Source: Mesorhizobium sp. GbtcB19 | GTDB lineage: Bacteria; Pseudomonadota; Alphaproteobacteria; Rhizobiales; Rhizobiaceae | NCBI RefSeq assembly: GCF_019091085.1 | Contig: NZ_JAGXJY010000008.1 | Location: forward strand, 124,001 to 188,000 | Reading direction: 5' to 3' | DNA length: 64,000 nucleotides | Shown: positions 19,981 to 28,923 of the stretch, piece by piece | Numbering within the stretch: position 1 is the stretch's first letter | How the letters are laid out: each line of letters starts with the position of its first letter | Program-made: the position numbers and the translations under genes | Notes under the pieces: generated by a model | Seen by the model: only the letters and a program-made list of their open reading frames with translations | Databases searched by the model: none | Told to the model about the DNA's origin: nothing

Positions 19981-20056
19981 GAGCGCGTAGCTCAGCCGGT
20001 AGAGCAACTGACTTTTAATCAGTAGGTCATGGGTTCGAATCCCATCGCGCTCACCA
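19981..20056 (+). tRNA. tRNA-Lys (TTT)
   Basis: A complete 76-nt cloverleaf with encoded CCA. The acceptor stem is GAGCGCG/CGCGCTC, the anticodon arm is ACTGA-CTTTTAA-TCAGT with anticodon TTT, and the T arm is ATGGG-TTCGAAT-CCCAT. The 3' half (from about the anticodon stem) is repeated at 57772-57821 and at 60099-60145, so this gene is the insertion site of the island that follows. The insertion keeps the tRNA intact. Confidence 0.97.
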
Positions 20057-20143
20057 ACAAATTCAATTACTTACGGATTGCAGTCGGCCTGAAATAGGCT
20101 AGAATCGCTCTCGCACACGTCTCGCACAGTTTGGGGGGGCAAA

Positions 20144-21319
20144 ATGACGTCCCACACGATTCTGGGTAACAAGGTTCGCATCTACCGCCGGGCGAACAGC
20201 TCGCTGTGGCAATGCTCGACCTACCTAGAGGGTCGAGAATGGCGGGTGAGCAGCAAAACCGACAGCCTTTCACAGGCGAAGGAGTTCGCCGAGGATTGGT
20301 ATTTCGAGCTGCGGGGCAAAAGCCGGGCAGGGCAGTTGGTGAAGGATCGGACCTTCGCCGATGCGGCCAAACAGTTCACACTGGAATACGTCGCGCTGAC
20401 CAACGGCGAGCGCAACCCGCGCTACGTCAAGGATCATGAAGCGCGGCTGACCAATCATCTTCTCCCCTACTTCGGCAATACCGCGCTGAAGGCGATCACG
20501 GCCGGCATGGTGCAGGAATTCCGGGTTGCCCGGCTGCGGCCCAATCCGGAAACCGGCAAGGTGCCGACCCGGAGTACCCTACACCACGAAACGGTAACAC
20601 TGCGCCAGGTCATGAAGACCGCACTCAGGCACGGCTGGTTGAGCCATCTTCCTGATTTCTCGGCGCCGTATCGCGCCTCTAGTAAGGTCAGTCATCGCGG
20701 GTGGTTTTCTCCGGAGGAATACAAGCGGCTCTACACGTACACCCGCGAGCGGGCCAAATCGGCCAAAGGCCTGAATTGGCAGTATCCGGCCGAGCAGTTG
20801 CACGACTACATACTGTTCATGGCCAACACAGGCCTGCGGCCCGATGAAGCCAACCGCCTCGAATATCGCGACGTGACGATCGTGGAGGAAGAGGATGGCG
20901 ACGAGCGGATCCTGCTGATTGAGGTGCGCGGCAAGCGTGGGGTTGGGTATTGCAAAAGCACGCCGGGCGCGGTTTTCCCGTTCGAGCGGCTTGTGGCGCG
21001 CAATAAGCCGAACCCGACCGATCTCATTTTTCCACATGACCATAAGAGACAGTTCAATCGGGCGCTGGCGGATTGCGACCTGAAACTTGATCGCGAGGGC
21101 AACCGCCGGTCGGCTTACAGCCTGCGGCATACCTACATCTGCCTGCGCCTGTTGGAAGGCGCCGACATCTATCAGATCGCCAAGAACTGCCGGACCAGCG
21201 TCGAGATGATCGAGAAGCACTATGCCGTGCACCTCAAGAACACGCTGGATGCCAAGGCCATCAACGTGCGGAAACCCAAGCCTGCCAGTCGAGCCGCAAC
21301 TGAGTTGGTTGACAACTAG
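20144..21319 (+). CDS. int: Tyrosine recombinase, site-specific integrase of element A
   Basis: A 391-residue phage-type integrase beginning 87 bp after tRNA-Lys. The catalytic domain contains the first Arg in NTGLRPDEANRLEYRD, the second box in YSLRHTYICLRLLEG, where Ser replaces the more usual His but the Arg-His pair is kept, and the Tyr nucleophile in VEMIEKHYAVHL. The N-terminal half has the SAM-like core-binding region. The position and orientation show that it directs integration into tRNA-Lys. ATG at 20144 is preceded by GGGGGGG. Two CTCGCACA repeats just upstream (20108-20127) could be arm sites. Confidence 0.93.
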   Translation: MTSHTILGNKVRIYRRANSSLWQCSTYLEGREWRVSSKTDSLSQAKEFAEDWYFELRGKSRAGQLVKDRTFADAAKQFTLEYVALTNGERNPRYVKDHEARLTNHLLPYFGNTALKAITAGMVQEFRVARLRPNPETGKVPTRSTLHHETVTLRQVMKTALRHGWLSHLPDFSAPYRASSKVSHRGWFSPEEYKRLYTYTRERAKSAKGLNWQYPAEQLHDYILFMANTGLRPDEANRLEYRDVTIVEEEDGDERILLIEVRGKRGVGYCKSTPGAVFPFERLVARNKPNPTDLIFPHDHKRQFNRALADCDLKLDREGNRRSAYSLRHTYICLRLLEGADIYQIAKNCRTSVEMIEKHYAVHLKNTLDAKAINVRKPKPASRAATELVDN

Positions 21320-21533
21320 GCGCTTGCCATCTCCTGATAGTCCAAGCTGGAAACTCTTCGGATTTTGCCTCGATGCGTACAGCGCACCTACGCATCGCCC
21401 AATGTGTACGCATTGACACAGTGAGGGCGATGCATGCTCGGTTTTCTGACCGGTTGCGGAACGCAAACCGGAGAAAACCGGCAGGTGCGCCGGGGGAAAC
21501 CCCCGTACCCCCGTCCGTGCCGTGGAGAGGCCC

Positions 21534-22598
21534 GTGGCCATCTTTCACCTGAACGTCAAGAACATCAGCCGCGGCGAGGGACGCTCGATCGTGGCTGCCG
21601 CTGCGTACCGGGCGGGGGAAGTTCTTCCCAACGAGGCGGAGGAACGCCTGTCCGATTTCGGCGGACGTCGCGATGTTGTGGCAAACGAAATCCGCCTGCC
21701 TGCCGGCGCGCCCGAGTGGATGGCCAACAGGTCGAGCCTGTGGAATGCCGTGGAAGCCTCAGAGAAGCGCAAGGACGCCCGGCTGGCTAAAGAGGTGGAG
21801 TTCGCGCTGCCGCTCGAATTGCCACGCACCGCGTGGCTTGTGGTGGCGAGGACGATGGCCGACGCCTACACGGCGCAGGGCTTCGTAGTGGACCTGGCCA
21901 TTCATGACGATGGCGCGCGCCGCAATCCCCACGTTCACATGTTGATGACAACCCGCAGGGTGGACAGGGACGGCTTTGGCCTGAAAATCCGCAGTGCGGA
22001 TGGCAGGCAGTTCGTGACCGAGGCCCGCGCGCTATGGGAGCGGATTGCCAACGCAGCGCTGGGCAACGCCGGGCTTGCCGTGTCAATCGACAGCCGCAGT
22101 TATGCGAAGCGCAGGCTGGAACACCTGCCCGGCCAGCACCGTGGCCCGAATCCTGAGGAAAGGCGCGCCAACAGGGCGCTCGCCCAACGTGAGAAGGAAC
22201 AGATGGCCCCCCGTATTCCTGACGACGACCTGCCTGTGCCGGACCCGGACGGCACGGCGATCCATCCGCGAGAGCTGGCCGCTGCCGAGGAGCGCATGCT
22301 TGACGATATGCATCGTCGCGCCTTGCCCGACACCGGACCCAGCCAGGGCGACCTTGAGGCCGCCCGGGCCGTGGTGGACCAGCAGAATGCCCTGGAGGTC
22401 AGCGAGGACGCGGCGGCGGGCTACCGTCTCGCCCCCGAAAACATGCTGGACTGGCTGGAGGACAAAACCCGGCCGCAGGACGTCGAAACCCTGGAGCACT
22501 GGGAGAACCATCTGGACTGGCTCGAAAGCGGCCGCATCGAGCCAGTTTCCGAGATCGATGACCGATCCAGGAACGTGCCCGACCGGGACCAGAGGTAA
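21534..22598 (+). CDS. mobL: MobA/MobL family relaxase
   Basis: A 354-residue relaxase of the MobQ class, which nicks oriT and remains bound to the transferred strand. The N-terminus has AIFHLNVKNISRGEGRSIVAA followed by AAYRAGE, with the predicted Tyr nucleophile in AYRAG, and the three-His metal site is in RRNPHVHMLMTTR. The C-terminal third is acidic and lacks a helicase or primase domain. The GTG at 21534 is chosen because GGAGAGG lies just upstream and the family starts with M-A-I-x-H-L; an upstream GTG at 21522 is possible. No oriT was recognised by eye in the 200 bp upstream. Confidence 0.9.
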   Translation: MAIFHLNVKNISRGEGRSIVAAAAYRAGEVLPNEAEERLSDFGGRRDVVANEIRLPAGAPEWMANRSSLWNAVEASEKRKDARLAKEVEFALPLELPRTAWLVVARTMADAYTAQGFVVDLAIHDDGARRNPHVHMLMTTRRVDRDGFGLKIRSADGRQFVTEARALWERIANAALGNAGLAVSIDSRSYAKRRLEHLPGQHRGPNPEERRANRALAQREKEQMAPRIPDDDLPVPDPDGTAIHPRELAAAEERMLDDMHRRALPDTGPSQGDLEAARAVVDQQNALEVSEDAAAGYRLAPENMLDWLEDKTRPQDVETLEHWENHLDWLESGRIEPVSEIDDRSRNVPDRDQR

Positions 22599-22636
22599 CA
22601 CTTGCAGGTTCGAGGAAGCCGCCCCATCATGTTTTC

Positions 22637-22951
22637 ATGATGAAGGTCCATTCAGGCTCAGTTTTTGGAATCCGGGAGCTCACTGCAGAGCAGCGTGAGC
22701 AGACCCGCAAGGAACTGGAATGGCTGGAGAATGACCTCATCCGCTGCCGCAAGCGCCTCGCATACTGGACCCTGCGCAAGACGCAGGCCGAAACCATTCC
22801 CGGGATTCCCGAGGAGCTTCGGCAGAGCGCATTTTACTTCCATGAACGAGCCCTGAAGCTCGTGACGTCCAGCGAAAAGCTGCGGGCCTACCTGATTGCA
22901 GACCTACAGGACCAGCCCGAACACCTGCCCGCCTACCACTACGAGCACTAG
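22637..22951 (+). CDS. Hypothetical protein, helical
   Basis: A 104-residue charged protein. Residues 13-55 form a predicted coiled-coil-like helix (RELTAEQREQTRKELEWLEN then IRCRKRLAYWTLRK) and the remainder is helical. I do not recognise a family. It lies 38 bp after the relaxase and 16 bp before the next small gene on the same strand, so it is probably part of the mobilization operon. An ATG at 22640 is an equally good start. Confidence 0.55.
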   Translation: MMKVHSGSVFGIRELTAEQREQTRKELEWLENDLIRCRKRLAYWTLRKTQAETIPGIPEELRQSAFYFHERALKLVTSSEKLRAYLIADLQDQPEHLPAYHYEH

Positions 22952-22967
22952 CCTCTCGGAGCGTGCG

Positions 22968-23411
22968 ATGACCTCGAAGGACGATCTGGAACAGCTGCGC
23001 CAGCATGCGCTTGCGCTGGAAAAGTCGATCGATGACATCGACCAAGAGATTGACAGCGCAATCCAGGCGCACACCGGCTCCGGGCAGATGGTCGCTTACC
23101 TGCGGGATCGACATAACGCCCAGATGGGGCTCATGTACGACCTTGGTAAGATCGAAGCGCGGATCGAACCTCTGGAGGAACGGTTGCGCGAGGCAGGAGA
23201 GCAGCACCAGGAGCGACTCGCTGCCGATCAGTGGCAGGAAAACCAGCCTCTTGCGAGTGAGGACCACCTAGACTGGTTCAAACAGTCCCTTACAGAAAAC
23301 CCGCCAGCGTTGGATGAGCTCGACCGAGCCGAGCAGCAGATGCTGCACGAGATGGAGCGCGAGCCGACGCCTGAGGACCACCTGGATTGGCTTCCGGGTC
23401 GCCGGGGCTAG
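22968..23411 (+). CDS. Hypothetical coiled-coil protein of the mobilization operon
   Basis: A 147-residue acidic protein starting MTSKDDLEQLRQHALALEKS. It is largely one long coiled coil up to about residue 85. Two copies of a short motif, ASEDHLDWFKQ and TPEDHLDWLPG, occur near the end. The relaxase C-terminus shows related LDWLE repeats (MLDWLEDKT and HLDWLESGR). This shared motif suggests the two proteins bind the same partner or each other. Its stop overlaps the stop of the convergent M48 gene by four bases. No known family is recognised. Confidence 0.58.
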   Translation: MTSKDDLEQLRQHALALEKSIDDIDQEIDSAIQAHTGSGQMVAYLRDRHNAQMGLMYDLGKIEARIEPLEERLREAGEQHQERLAADQWQENQPLASEDHLDWFKQSLTENPPALDELDRAEQQMLHEMEREPTPEDHLDWLPGRRG

Positions 23412-24832
23412 GTCTTGTCCTTCGCATTGGCCTTTCCGGCCAACGCCTCGACGTTTTGCCGGACCTTACCAATCGCCCCTGCCGCGATCGAATCCAGCCC
23501 TGCCCACGCCGGCGACGACCCGGGTTCGCTGGCTTGGGCGCCGACAAGGCCAAGGCCTTGCGAGCCCTGCGCGGCCGCGGTCTCCGGGCGCGCTGCGGCC
23601 AGCGCGGCCGCATGGGCATCCAGGGCCGTCAAACGGGCTTTCAACGTCGGGTGCGTTGCGAAGAACCGCCCGAAGGCGGCGCCCCGGAACATCAGATACC
23701 CGTAGTTTCGTTCCTCAGGTGTGGGTTTGGCGGCTACGCCGTGCGCACGCTTCAGGGCACGGGCCATGGCATCCGCAGATGTCACGTGCGCGCCAATCGC
23801 ATCCGCATGAAACTCGCGGTTACGCGAAATCCCTTTGGCGACCAGCTCAGAGGCGACGAAGATCGTTTTTCGAGCAATTGTTCCGCTGCCAAGCGCCATA
23901 TTATAATTGCGGTTGGCATCGCTTCGCTTCTGCGATGCGGCGGCAGCCACGATGGCGCCCACGACGCTCACCACGTTGATTACAGCGACCAGCACCCGCT
24001 GGAATGCTTCGGCGAACTGCATCCGTGCAACATCATTGTGGAGGACGTGGCCGAGTTCGTGGCCGATGATGGCATCAAGTTCGTCCTGCTCGAACGCGAA
24101 CAAGGGTTTGCCGATCACCACCATGGACGATTTCTGTTTGGCACCCATCGCGAAGGCGTTGGTGACATTGGTGACGCCCACCGCCGGTTTGGGCAGGTTG
24201 AGCCTTTCGGCCAGCGCGTGCACGCGCTGCGCCAGCCAGTGGCTGTCGTCAACGGGCGTGACCCCGAACCGTGTGGTGACATCGCCGGCGGCTCGCGCGA
24301 TGTAGCGACGGCCGAACGTCAATCCCAATATCGATAAGATTAGACCGATAAGCCACGGTATGTTCGCCAGCCGGCTCGCCAGATACTGATCGAAGGGCAT
24401 CGGGTGCTTGGAGGCCAGCGTCAGGACAAGCCATGGAAACCCGCAGCAGCTAAGGATCACGATCGCGCAAAGCAGCAGCGCGGTTGGCCACCAGGAACGG
24501 TGGCGGGGTGTGAGGCTTTGCTCCTCAGCCACGGGACGGTTTGAAAGCCCCAGCAGGGCGGCAGAGGCTGGCGTATAGCGAAGCAACAGCAACCGGACGA
24601 TCCGAACGACGCCACGCAGCTGGAAGAAAACCAACGCCAGGTCGATAGCCCATACCGTCAATGTGAACCAATGTCGCGGCCATGGGAGCAAGGCCCAGGC
24701 CAGATAAAATGCCGGGGGCTGATAGGCGTTTATGGCGATCCACACCGCACGGACGGCGGTTACGACGGCCAGGGCCTTGATCAGCGGACGCAGCCGGGTC
24801 TCGGTACCAACAATCGATGTCGCCAGCGTCAT
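23408..24832 (-). CDS. M48 family zinc metallopeptidase, membrane-bound
   Basis: A 474-residue protein with several N-terminal membrane segments (around residues 20-110 and 140-230) and an M48 catalytic domain. The zinc motif HELGH is in DAIIGHELGHVLHND, preceded by VTNVTNAFAMGAKQKSS, and the third ligand is probably in NREFHADAIGA. HtpX/M48 enzymes remove misfolded or surplus membrane proteins. ATG at 24832 is chosen; it lies 4 bp after the coupling-protein stop, so translation is coupled. That pairing suggests a role in processing or turnover of transfer proteins. The C-terminus is Ala/Gly-rich. Confidence 0.88.
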   Translation of the reverse strand: MTLATSIVGTETRLRPLIKALAVVTAVRAVWIAINAYQPPAFYLAWALLPWPRHWFTLTVWAIDLALVFFQLRGVVRIVRLLLLRYTPASAALLGLSNRPVAEEQSLTPRHRSWWPTALLLCAIVILSCCGFPWLVLTLASKHPMPFDQYLASRLANIPWLIGLILSILGLTFGRRYIARAAGDVTTRFGVTPVDDSHWLAQRVHALAERLNLPKPAVGVTNVTNAFAMGAKQKSSMVVIGKPLFAFEQDELDAIIGHELGHVLHNDVARMQFAEAFQRVLVAVINVVSVVGAIVAAAASQKRSDANRNYNMALGSGTIARKTIFVASELVAKGISRNREFHADAIGAHVTSADAMARALKRAHGVAAKPTPEERNYGYLMFRGAAFGRFFATHPTLKARLTALDAHAAALAAARPETAAAQGSQGLGLVGAQASEPGSSPAWAGLDSIAAGAIGKVRQNVEALAGKANAKDKT

Positions 24833-24836
24833 AGGG

Positions 24837-26546
24837 CTATTCCTTGGCCATGGTGCCGATGCGTTGCTTGCAGGTCGCGCTCTCGGTGTAGGCGACGAGA
24901 CGTGTTTTGAACGGCCTGGCGCCGCGCGCATAATTGATGCCCCAGCGCCAGCCCTTGTGCTGCCAGCCCGAAAGCAGCGCCATGATTTCGTCGGGCGTCA
25001 TCAGCGGCCGGCCGAGGAACTGGACAGTTTCGCTACCGGACGTCCCTGTGTTGACCGAAGCATCGCCGTACCAGCGGCCCAGATGGGAGGAGCCGTTGTG
25101 GCTGCTGGAGCGGCTCAAATAGGCCTGCGTCTCGTGCCCCAGGTACTTGCCGATGAGCTCACCGGTTATCGGGTCGTCGATGCCAAAGAACTGCTTGACC
25201 GAGCACGTCAGGAACGGTTGCCAGCTGTTGCCGGGATACTGCTCCTGCAGTGACATCACATCCTGGAGGAAGAACCACAGCCGCACGCCAGCGCTTGCAT
25301 GCGTACGGATTGCAGCACGGAATTCGGGGAAAGGGCCGAGGTTGAGAAACTCATCCAGGATGAAGAGGACCGGAATATCCGGTTGCCGCCGGTTGCTCTC
25401 CATGGCGTCCAGCGCGCCCTTTAGGAGAATCCGCAGCCAGGGTGAATAGGGCTCCATCTTCCCAAACGGGATGTCGATGTAGACCGTGATTGGCCGATCC
25501 TTCAGATCCTCAAAGGAAAAGTCGGTTCCGCTCAGGCTGTTTTGGATATCGCTGTCGCGCCAGAGCGCCAGCTTGCTTTCCAGCGTCGCCTCCAGGGTTT
25601 GAAGACCGCGATCACGGGTCTTCTGCAGGACCGCTTTGCCGGTATCAGCGGTCAGCGCGAACTCAGTGAACTTCTTCGCGACATTGAGCAGATCCTGGCC
25701 CTTTTGGGAGGCCAGCTGGCAGACTGTTGCCAACGTCCGCCTGTGAGGCGGGGCGTTGTGTTTGACATACAGGATGGCCGCCGTGAGAAACGCCGCCGCA
25801 TCGTCGTTAAAGAAGGCCGAGGCTTGAGGGTCGCGGGGAAACATCTGTTCCGCAAGCGAACGGGCATCCGATTCTGCGCGCACCAGGGCGAGGGGATTAT
25901 AGCGGTGCCTTGCCCATCCCGAGCCGTGGTCGAAGGGCGCAATGCGGTAAACCTCGTGGCCGATCGACTTGCGCCAGTGCGAGGTCTTTTCGAAATGCTC
26001 GCCCTTGGGGTCGAGCACGACGCAACTGCCGCGATAACGGAGCAGGTTCGGCACGATCGACGTGACCGCCTTGCCAGAGCGCGTAGGCGCGATGGTCAAC
26101 AGGTGGCCGTCGTCGTCCCAATGAACGAACTGCGGCTCCGGATTGTCTTCGTCGTCCGAATAGCCGCCCAGCAGGATTGAGGAGGGGTTGTCGAACCCGG
26201 ACCGGTCGGCAAGGTAGAGTTTGCCGTTGGGGATCGTTCGCAGTTCCTGCGGCGTGGCCCAGCGGCCTGATCCGTACAGCGGTGGCGGATTCTCCAGTTG
26301 CCGTTCGCGTTCCTGACGCGCTTCAAGATCGCGTTGGGCTCGCTCGATGATCGGGCCGGGATTCCGACCCGAGCGGATGGCTGCTTCCACGGCGTCCGCA
26401 ACCTCGGGCCCATAGAGCTCCTCGACCTGCCGCCTGGCCGAGCGGGCTGCCAGGTGTTTGCCGCCACGGAATCCCAACTTGCCCCATCTCAGCGCGAACG
26501 CGAGATGGCGACCTATGTCGCCAAACGGATCAAATCTGTCGACCAT
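24837..26546 (-). CDS. virD4: VirD4/TraG-type conjugative coupling protein
   Basis: A 569-residue coupling ATPase. Walker A is APTRSGKAVTS, followed by LLRYRGSCVVLDPKGEHFEKT, and Walker B is in VLFILDEFLNLGPF. There is no long N-terminal hydrophobic region in the chosen start, so the membrane domain is short or missing. ATG at 26546 follows GGGGCGGGAA and is preferred to the upstream start at 26639. It would link the MobL relaxosome to a type IV channel provided by a helper element, since none is encoded here. It is co-transcribed with the M48 peptidase. Confidence 0.92.
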   Translation of the reverse strand: MVDRFDPFGDIGRHLAFALRWGKLGFRGGKHLAARSARRQVEELYGPEVADAVEAAIRSGRNPGPIIERAQRDLEARQERERQLENPPPLYGSGRWATPQELRTIPNGKLYLADRSGFDNPSSILLGGYSDDEDNPEPQFVHWDDDGHLLTIAPTRSGKAVTSIVPNLLRYRGSCVVLDPKGEHFEKTSHWRKSIGHEVYRIAPFDHGSGWARHRYNPLALVRAESDARSLAEQMFPRDPQASAFFNDDAAAFLTAAILYVKHNAPPHRRTLATVCQLASQKGQDLLNVAKKFTEFALTADTGKAVLQKTRDRGLQTLEATLESKLALWRDSDIQNSLSGTDFSFEDLKDRPITVYIDIPFGKMEPYSPWLRILLKGALDAMESNRRQPDIPVLFILDEFLNLGPFPEFRAAIRTHASAGVRLWFFLQDVMSLQEQYPGNSWQPFLTCSVKQFFGIDDPITGELIGKYLGHETQAYLSRSSSHNGSSHLGRWYGDASVNTGTSGSETVQFLGRPLMTPDEIMALLSGWQHKGWRWGINYARGARPFKTRLVAYTESATCKQRIGTMAKE

Positions 26547-26734
26547 TTCCCGCCCCAGCCCGACTTTTTGAGAGTAGCAACGAGCGAGCCGAATACAATG
26601 GGCCTGTTCAAATTTCGCTGAGTGAACTTCATCCAACAAGCATCACCACTCCGATTATTAGCGTTTGCTAACGCGCTGCTTGAACAGGATCAGCAGAACT
26701 GCTGTCCCCCTTCACTCCGGAAGCGGAGGGGAAA

Positions 26735-26759
26735 CAAAAAAAGGGGATGAACATCCCCC
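26735..26759 (-). terminator. Intrinsic terminator between the coupling protein and the 100-aa gene
   Basis: Read on the minus strand, GGGGATG and CATCCCC form a perfect stem with a tight loop, followed by a run of seven T. It lies 49 bp downstream of the minus-strand 100-aa gene (ends 26809) and ends transcription before virD4. Confidence 0.85.
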
Positions 26760-26808
26760 TTCCAAGTCAGGGGCGTACGCCCCCTTTTTCGTTCACAGTC
26801 TCGGCGCG

Positions 26809-27111
26809 TCACCAGGTGATCTCAAGCTCCGGGTATTTGAAGCCAATGATCGGGCGAAGCTGATCTTGTTCGAGGAACGTATCGCGCCAGACATAGTGGA
26901 ACTGTTCGCGATCGAGCCATTCTTCGAGGGTTTGGGCTGCAAGCGTCTCCGACAGATCGAACGGAAACTCCTGCACGACCCGATAGTGACGGTGCCCGTT
27001 CTTCGCCAGCTCATCGATTGCAGCGGCAATGGTGTCGGGCTTGAACAGCCTGTCGGCGTACAGCGTCCTCGTTGTGGCGGCCATGAGGAAATTGCCTTCT
27101 GCGCGCTTCAT
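26809..27111 (-). CDS. Hypothetical protein coupled to the integrase-domain gene
   Basis: A 100-residue protein of unknown function with a notable aromatic and charged C-terminus (WRDTFLEQDQLRPIIGFKYPELEITW). The region DTIAAAIDELAKNGHRHYRVVQEFPFD is plausibly alpha/beta. Its ATG overlaps the TGA of the preceding integrase-domain gene by one base (TGATG), so it is translationally coupled. A strong terminator follows. No family was recognised. Confidence 0.55.
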   Translation of the reverse strand: MKRAEGNFLMAATTRTLYADRLFKPDTIAAAIDELAKNGHRHYRVVQEFPFDLSETLAAQTLEEWLDREQFHYVWRDTFLEQDQLRPIIGFKYPELEITW

Positions 27112-27983
27112 CAGAAAGCACTCCCCAAATAGGTATCGGTGATTTTCAGGCGACCATGGCCAAGCTCAGCGGAAATCTTGAGGCGCGCCGCACGGTCGGC
27201 AGCGCGTTCGCTAGCGGTCATGTCCGCCCACAGCTTGCCGCCCGCCAGCGGGCAGACCTGCCCAGTGAGCGCGCGGTAGCGCTGCTGGGCATAGGCGTGC
27301 CGGAGTCCGTGGGTGTTGCGCAGCCCGGCCTTCAAGGTCTGGTACTCGTACCGCTTGAGATGCTCGACATAGGTCATTTGTGCCGGGATCAGCGATCCCC
27401 GGCCAGGGACAAGCCGCTTGGCTTCCTGAAGAACCTGTTGCTGCTCCAACGTGGTGATCGGAATGGTTCGCGCGCGGCCGCCTTTCGTCCAACTGGCCTT
27501 CAAGGCGATATGGTCGCCGTGGATGGCTTGCTCCGGCTGGAACTTCATCGCCTCCTCGCGCCGCAGGCCGAACGCGGACTGCAACAGCAGCGAGGTCTGG
27601 ATATACGGGCATTCGATGTCGCCATGCTTGGCGGGATCAAGGACCTGCGCGCGATTACGTGTAACCTCGCCGCGCTCGGCAACGCTGTACGCGGCGTTGT
27701 CGCGGTTGACGACGTTGGGCTTGTTGACCTTCTCCGCCCACCAGCGCAGCCAGGTGAGGCGGTTGCGGACACTGGCGTCGGTGGTATCGCCATCCAGCCA
27801 GCGTTCGACCAGCGCCTCGACATGTTTGGGTTTAAGAGATCCGGCGGTCGGCAATTTATAGCCGAGATCCGCGAGATCGTTTGCCATTGCGGCCAGGCCG
27901 CGTCGGCGATTGTTCTGAGTGCCGTAGGAGCCATCGCGGTTCCTTTGGCACAGTTGCACAAGACTCATGGTCAGATCGTCCAT
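27111..27983 (-). CDS. Integrase domain-containing protein (tyrosine recombinase family)
   Basis: A 290-residue tyrosine-recombinase-like protein of the type named integrase domain-containing protein, common on proteobacterial plasmids and integrative elements. Catalytic residues are visible: Arg in AFGLRREEAMKF, Lys in SWTKGGRARTI, the HxxR box HGLRHAYAQQRY, and a C-terminal LGHGRLKITDTYLG with His and the Tyr nucleophile. ATG at 27983 gives MDDLTMSLVQLC; upstream in-frame starts are less likely. It may resolve dimers or control copy number rather than integrate the element. It is the third tyrosine recombinase in the window. Confidence 0.82.
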   Translation of the reverse strand: MDDLTMSLVQLCQRNRDGSYGTQNNRRRGLAAMANDLADLGYKLPTAGSLKPKHVEALVERWLDGDTTDASVRNRLTWLRWWAEKVNKPNVVNRDNAAYSVAERGEVTRNRAQVLDPAKHGDIECPYIQTSLLLQSAFGLRREEAMKFQPEQAIHGDHIALKASWTKGGRARTIPITTLEQQQVLQEAKRLVPGRGSLIPAQMTYVEHLKRYEYQTLKAGLRNTHGLRHAYAQQRYRALTGQVCPLAGGKLWADMTASERAADRAARLKISAELGHGRLKITDTYLGSAF

Positions 27984-28923
27984 CTTGCTCGCTTCTTCTT
28001 GAGGTGAGTGTTGATGGCCGATGCACGTCCGTAGAGCGTGGCACCCCGCGAAGGTCATTCGCAGCATGGCCGGAATGCGTAGTCTTCCTTACGGTATTAG
28101 CCTCCCGAGCCAGCCTGGTGGCTGGCCGATGTGGTTTGCCCTGTTGGGCATCCGGTCGCCGAGAGGTCGAGACCGGAGGTGTGGCCGCCATGGCGGCGCA
28201 CGGATGAGATGAGCATGCATTGAGCTCTCCTTTGGTTTGGGGAAAAGGTCGGGTGAGATGGGTCAGGCTTCTTGTTTGCCTGCCGGGATACTGCCCGGCG
28301 TCGCCTGCTGATGGCCAGCACATCGCGCTCGAAATGATTGCCGTGTGCCCAAGCGGTGCGCAGCGGCATTTGCAGGTCATGCGGCGGCGTTTGCGCGAAC
28401 CCGGCATCCACCGTGGGTTTGATGGCGGTCTGTCACTCCCCAATACATTGTCGAGTGACAGACCGCCTGGCGGCGGTTGTGTCGGACATTGCATGTCCGA
28501 CCGGCCAAGCCCTAGCTCGGCCGAAAGTGCGGTCGGCGCCGCTGCCTGGCGGCTCCGAACTCTCGCTATGGGGCCGCGGCGGGGTTACGCTTCCGTCGCG
28601 GGCCGGATCGGACCTCGGTCGCGATCCGCCTGCTTGGACTGCCGACCCGCAGTCCAGTGAGGTCGCGGCCTGCCTTGTGACCTTCGCCGTCGTCGACGGT
28701 CGTCCATTCGCCCCGCTCATCGCCAGGTGTTGGTCTTTCAGCTTTTCCGCTGATTGGTCTGCCCCGAAAGCATGTCCGGTTCGGTGTGACCGGCGCAGCC
28801 GGCTTGTCCCGTTCCTGCCCGCTCCATTCGCTGCGCTCCCGTGTTGGGGACAAGCCAGCTGTGGCCGCCGGTCAAGAGGGGAACCGTCCTTCGGGACAGA
28901 TCAATCAACCAAAGGAAAAGACC
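27984..28923. other. Long noncoding leader region rich in inverted repeats
   Basis: About 940 bp between divergent genes with no convincing coding capacity. An open frame at 28338-29012 has Arg/Ser/Cys-rich low-complexity content. The stretch holds a 15-bp perfect inverted repeat (28424-28438 with 28453-28467) and a 9-bp one (28481-28501), with several CG-rich hairpins up to 28560. It precedes the 73-aa/DUF2958 operon. Candidate uses are an oriT, a replication or partition site, or a structured leader. Confidence 0.5.
28424..28501. repeat. Two strong inverted repeats
   Basis: GGCGGTCTGTCACTC at 28424-28438 is perfectly complementary to 28453-28467 with a 14-base loop. GTCGGACAT-TGC-ATGTCCGAC follows at 28481-28501 as a second perfect hairpin. 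Neither is followed by a T-run, so they are not simple terminators. Confidence 0.85.
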
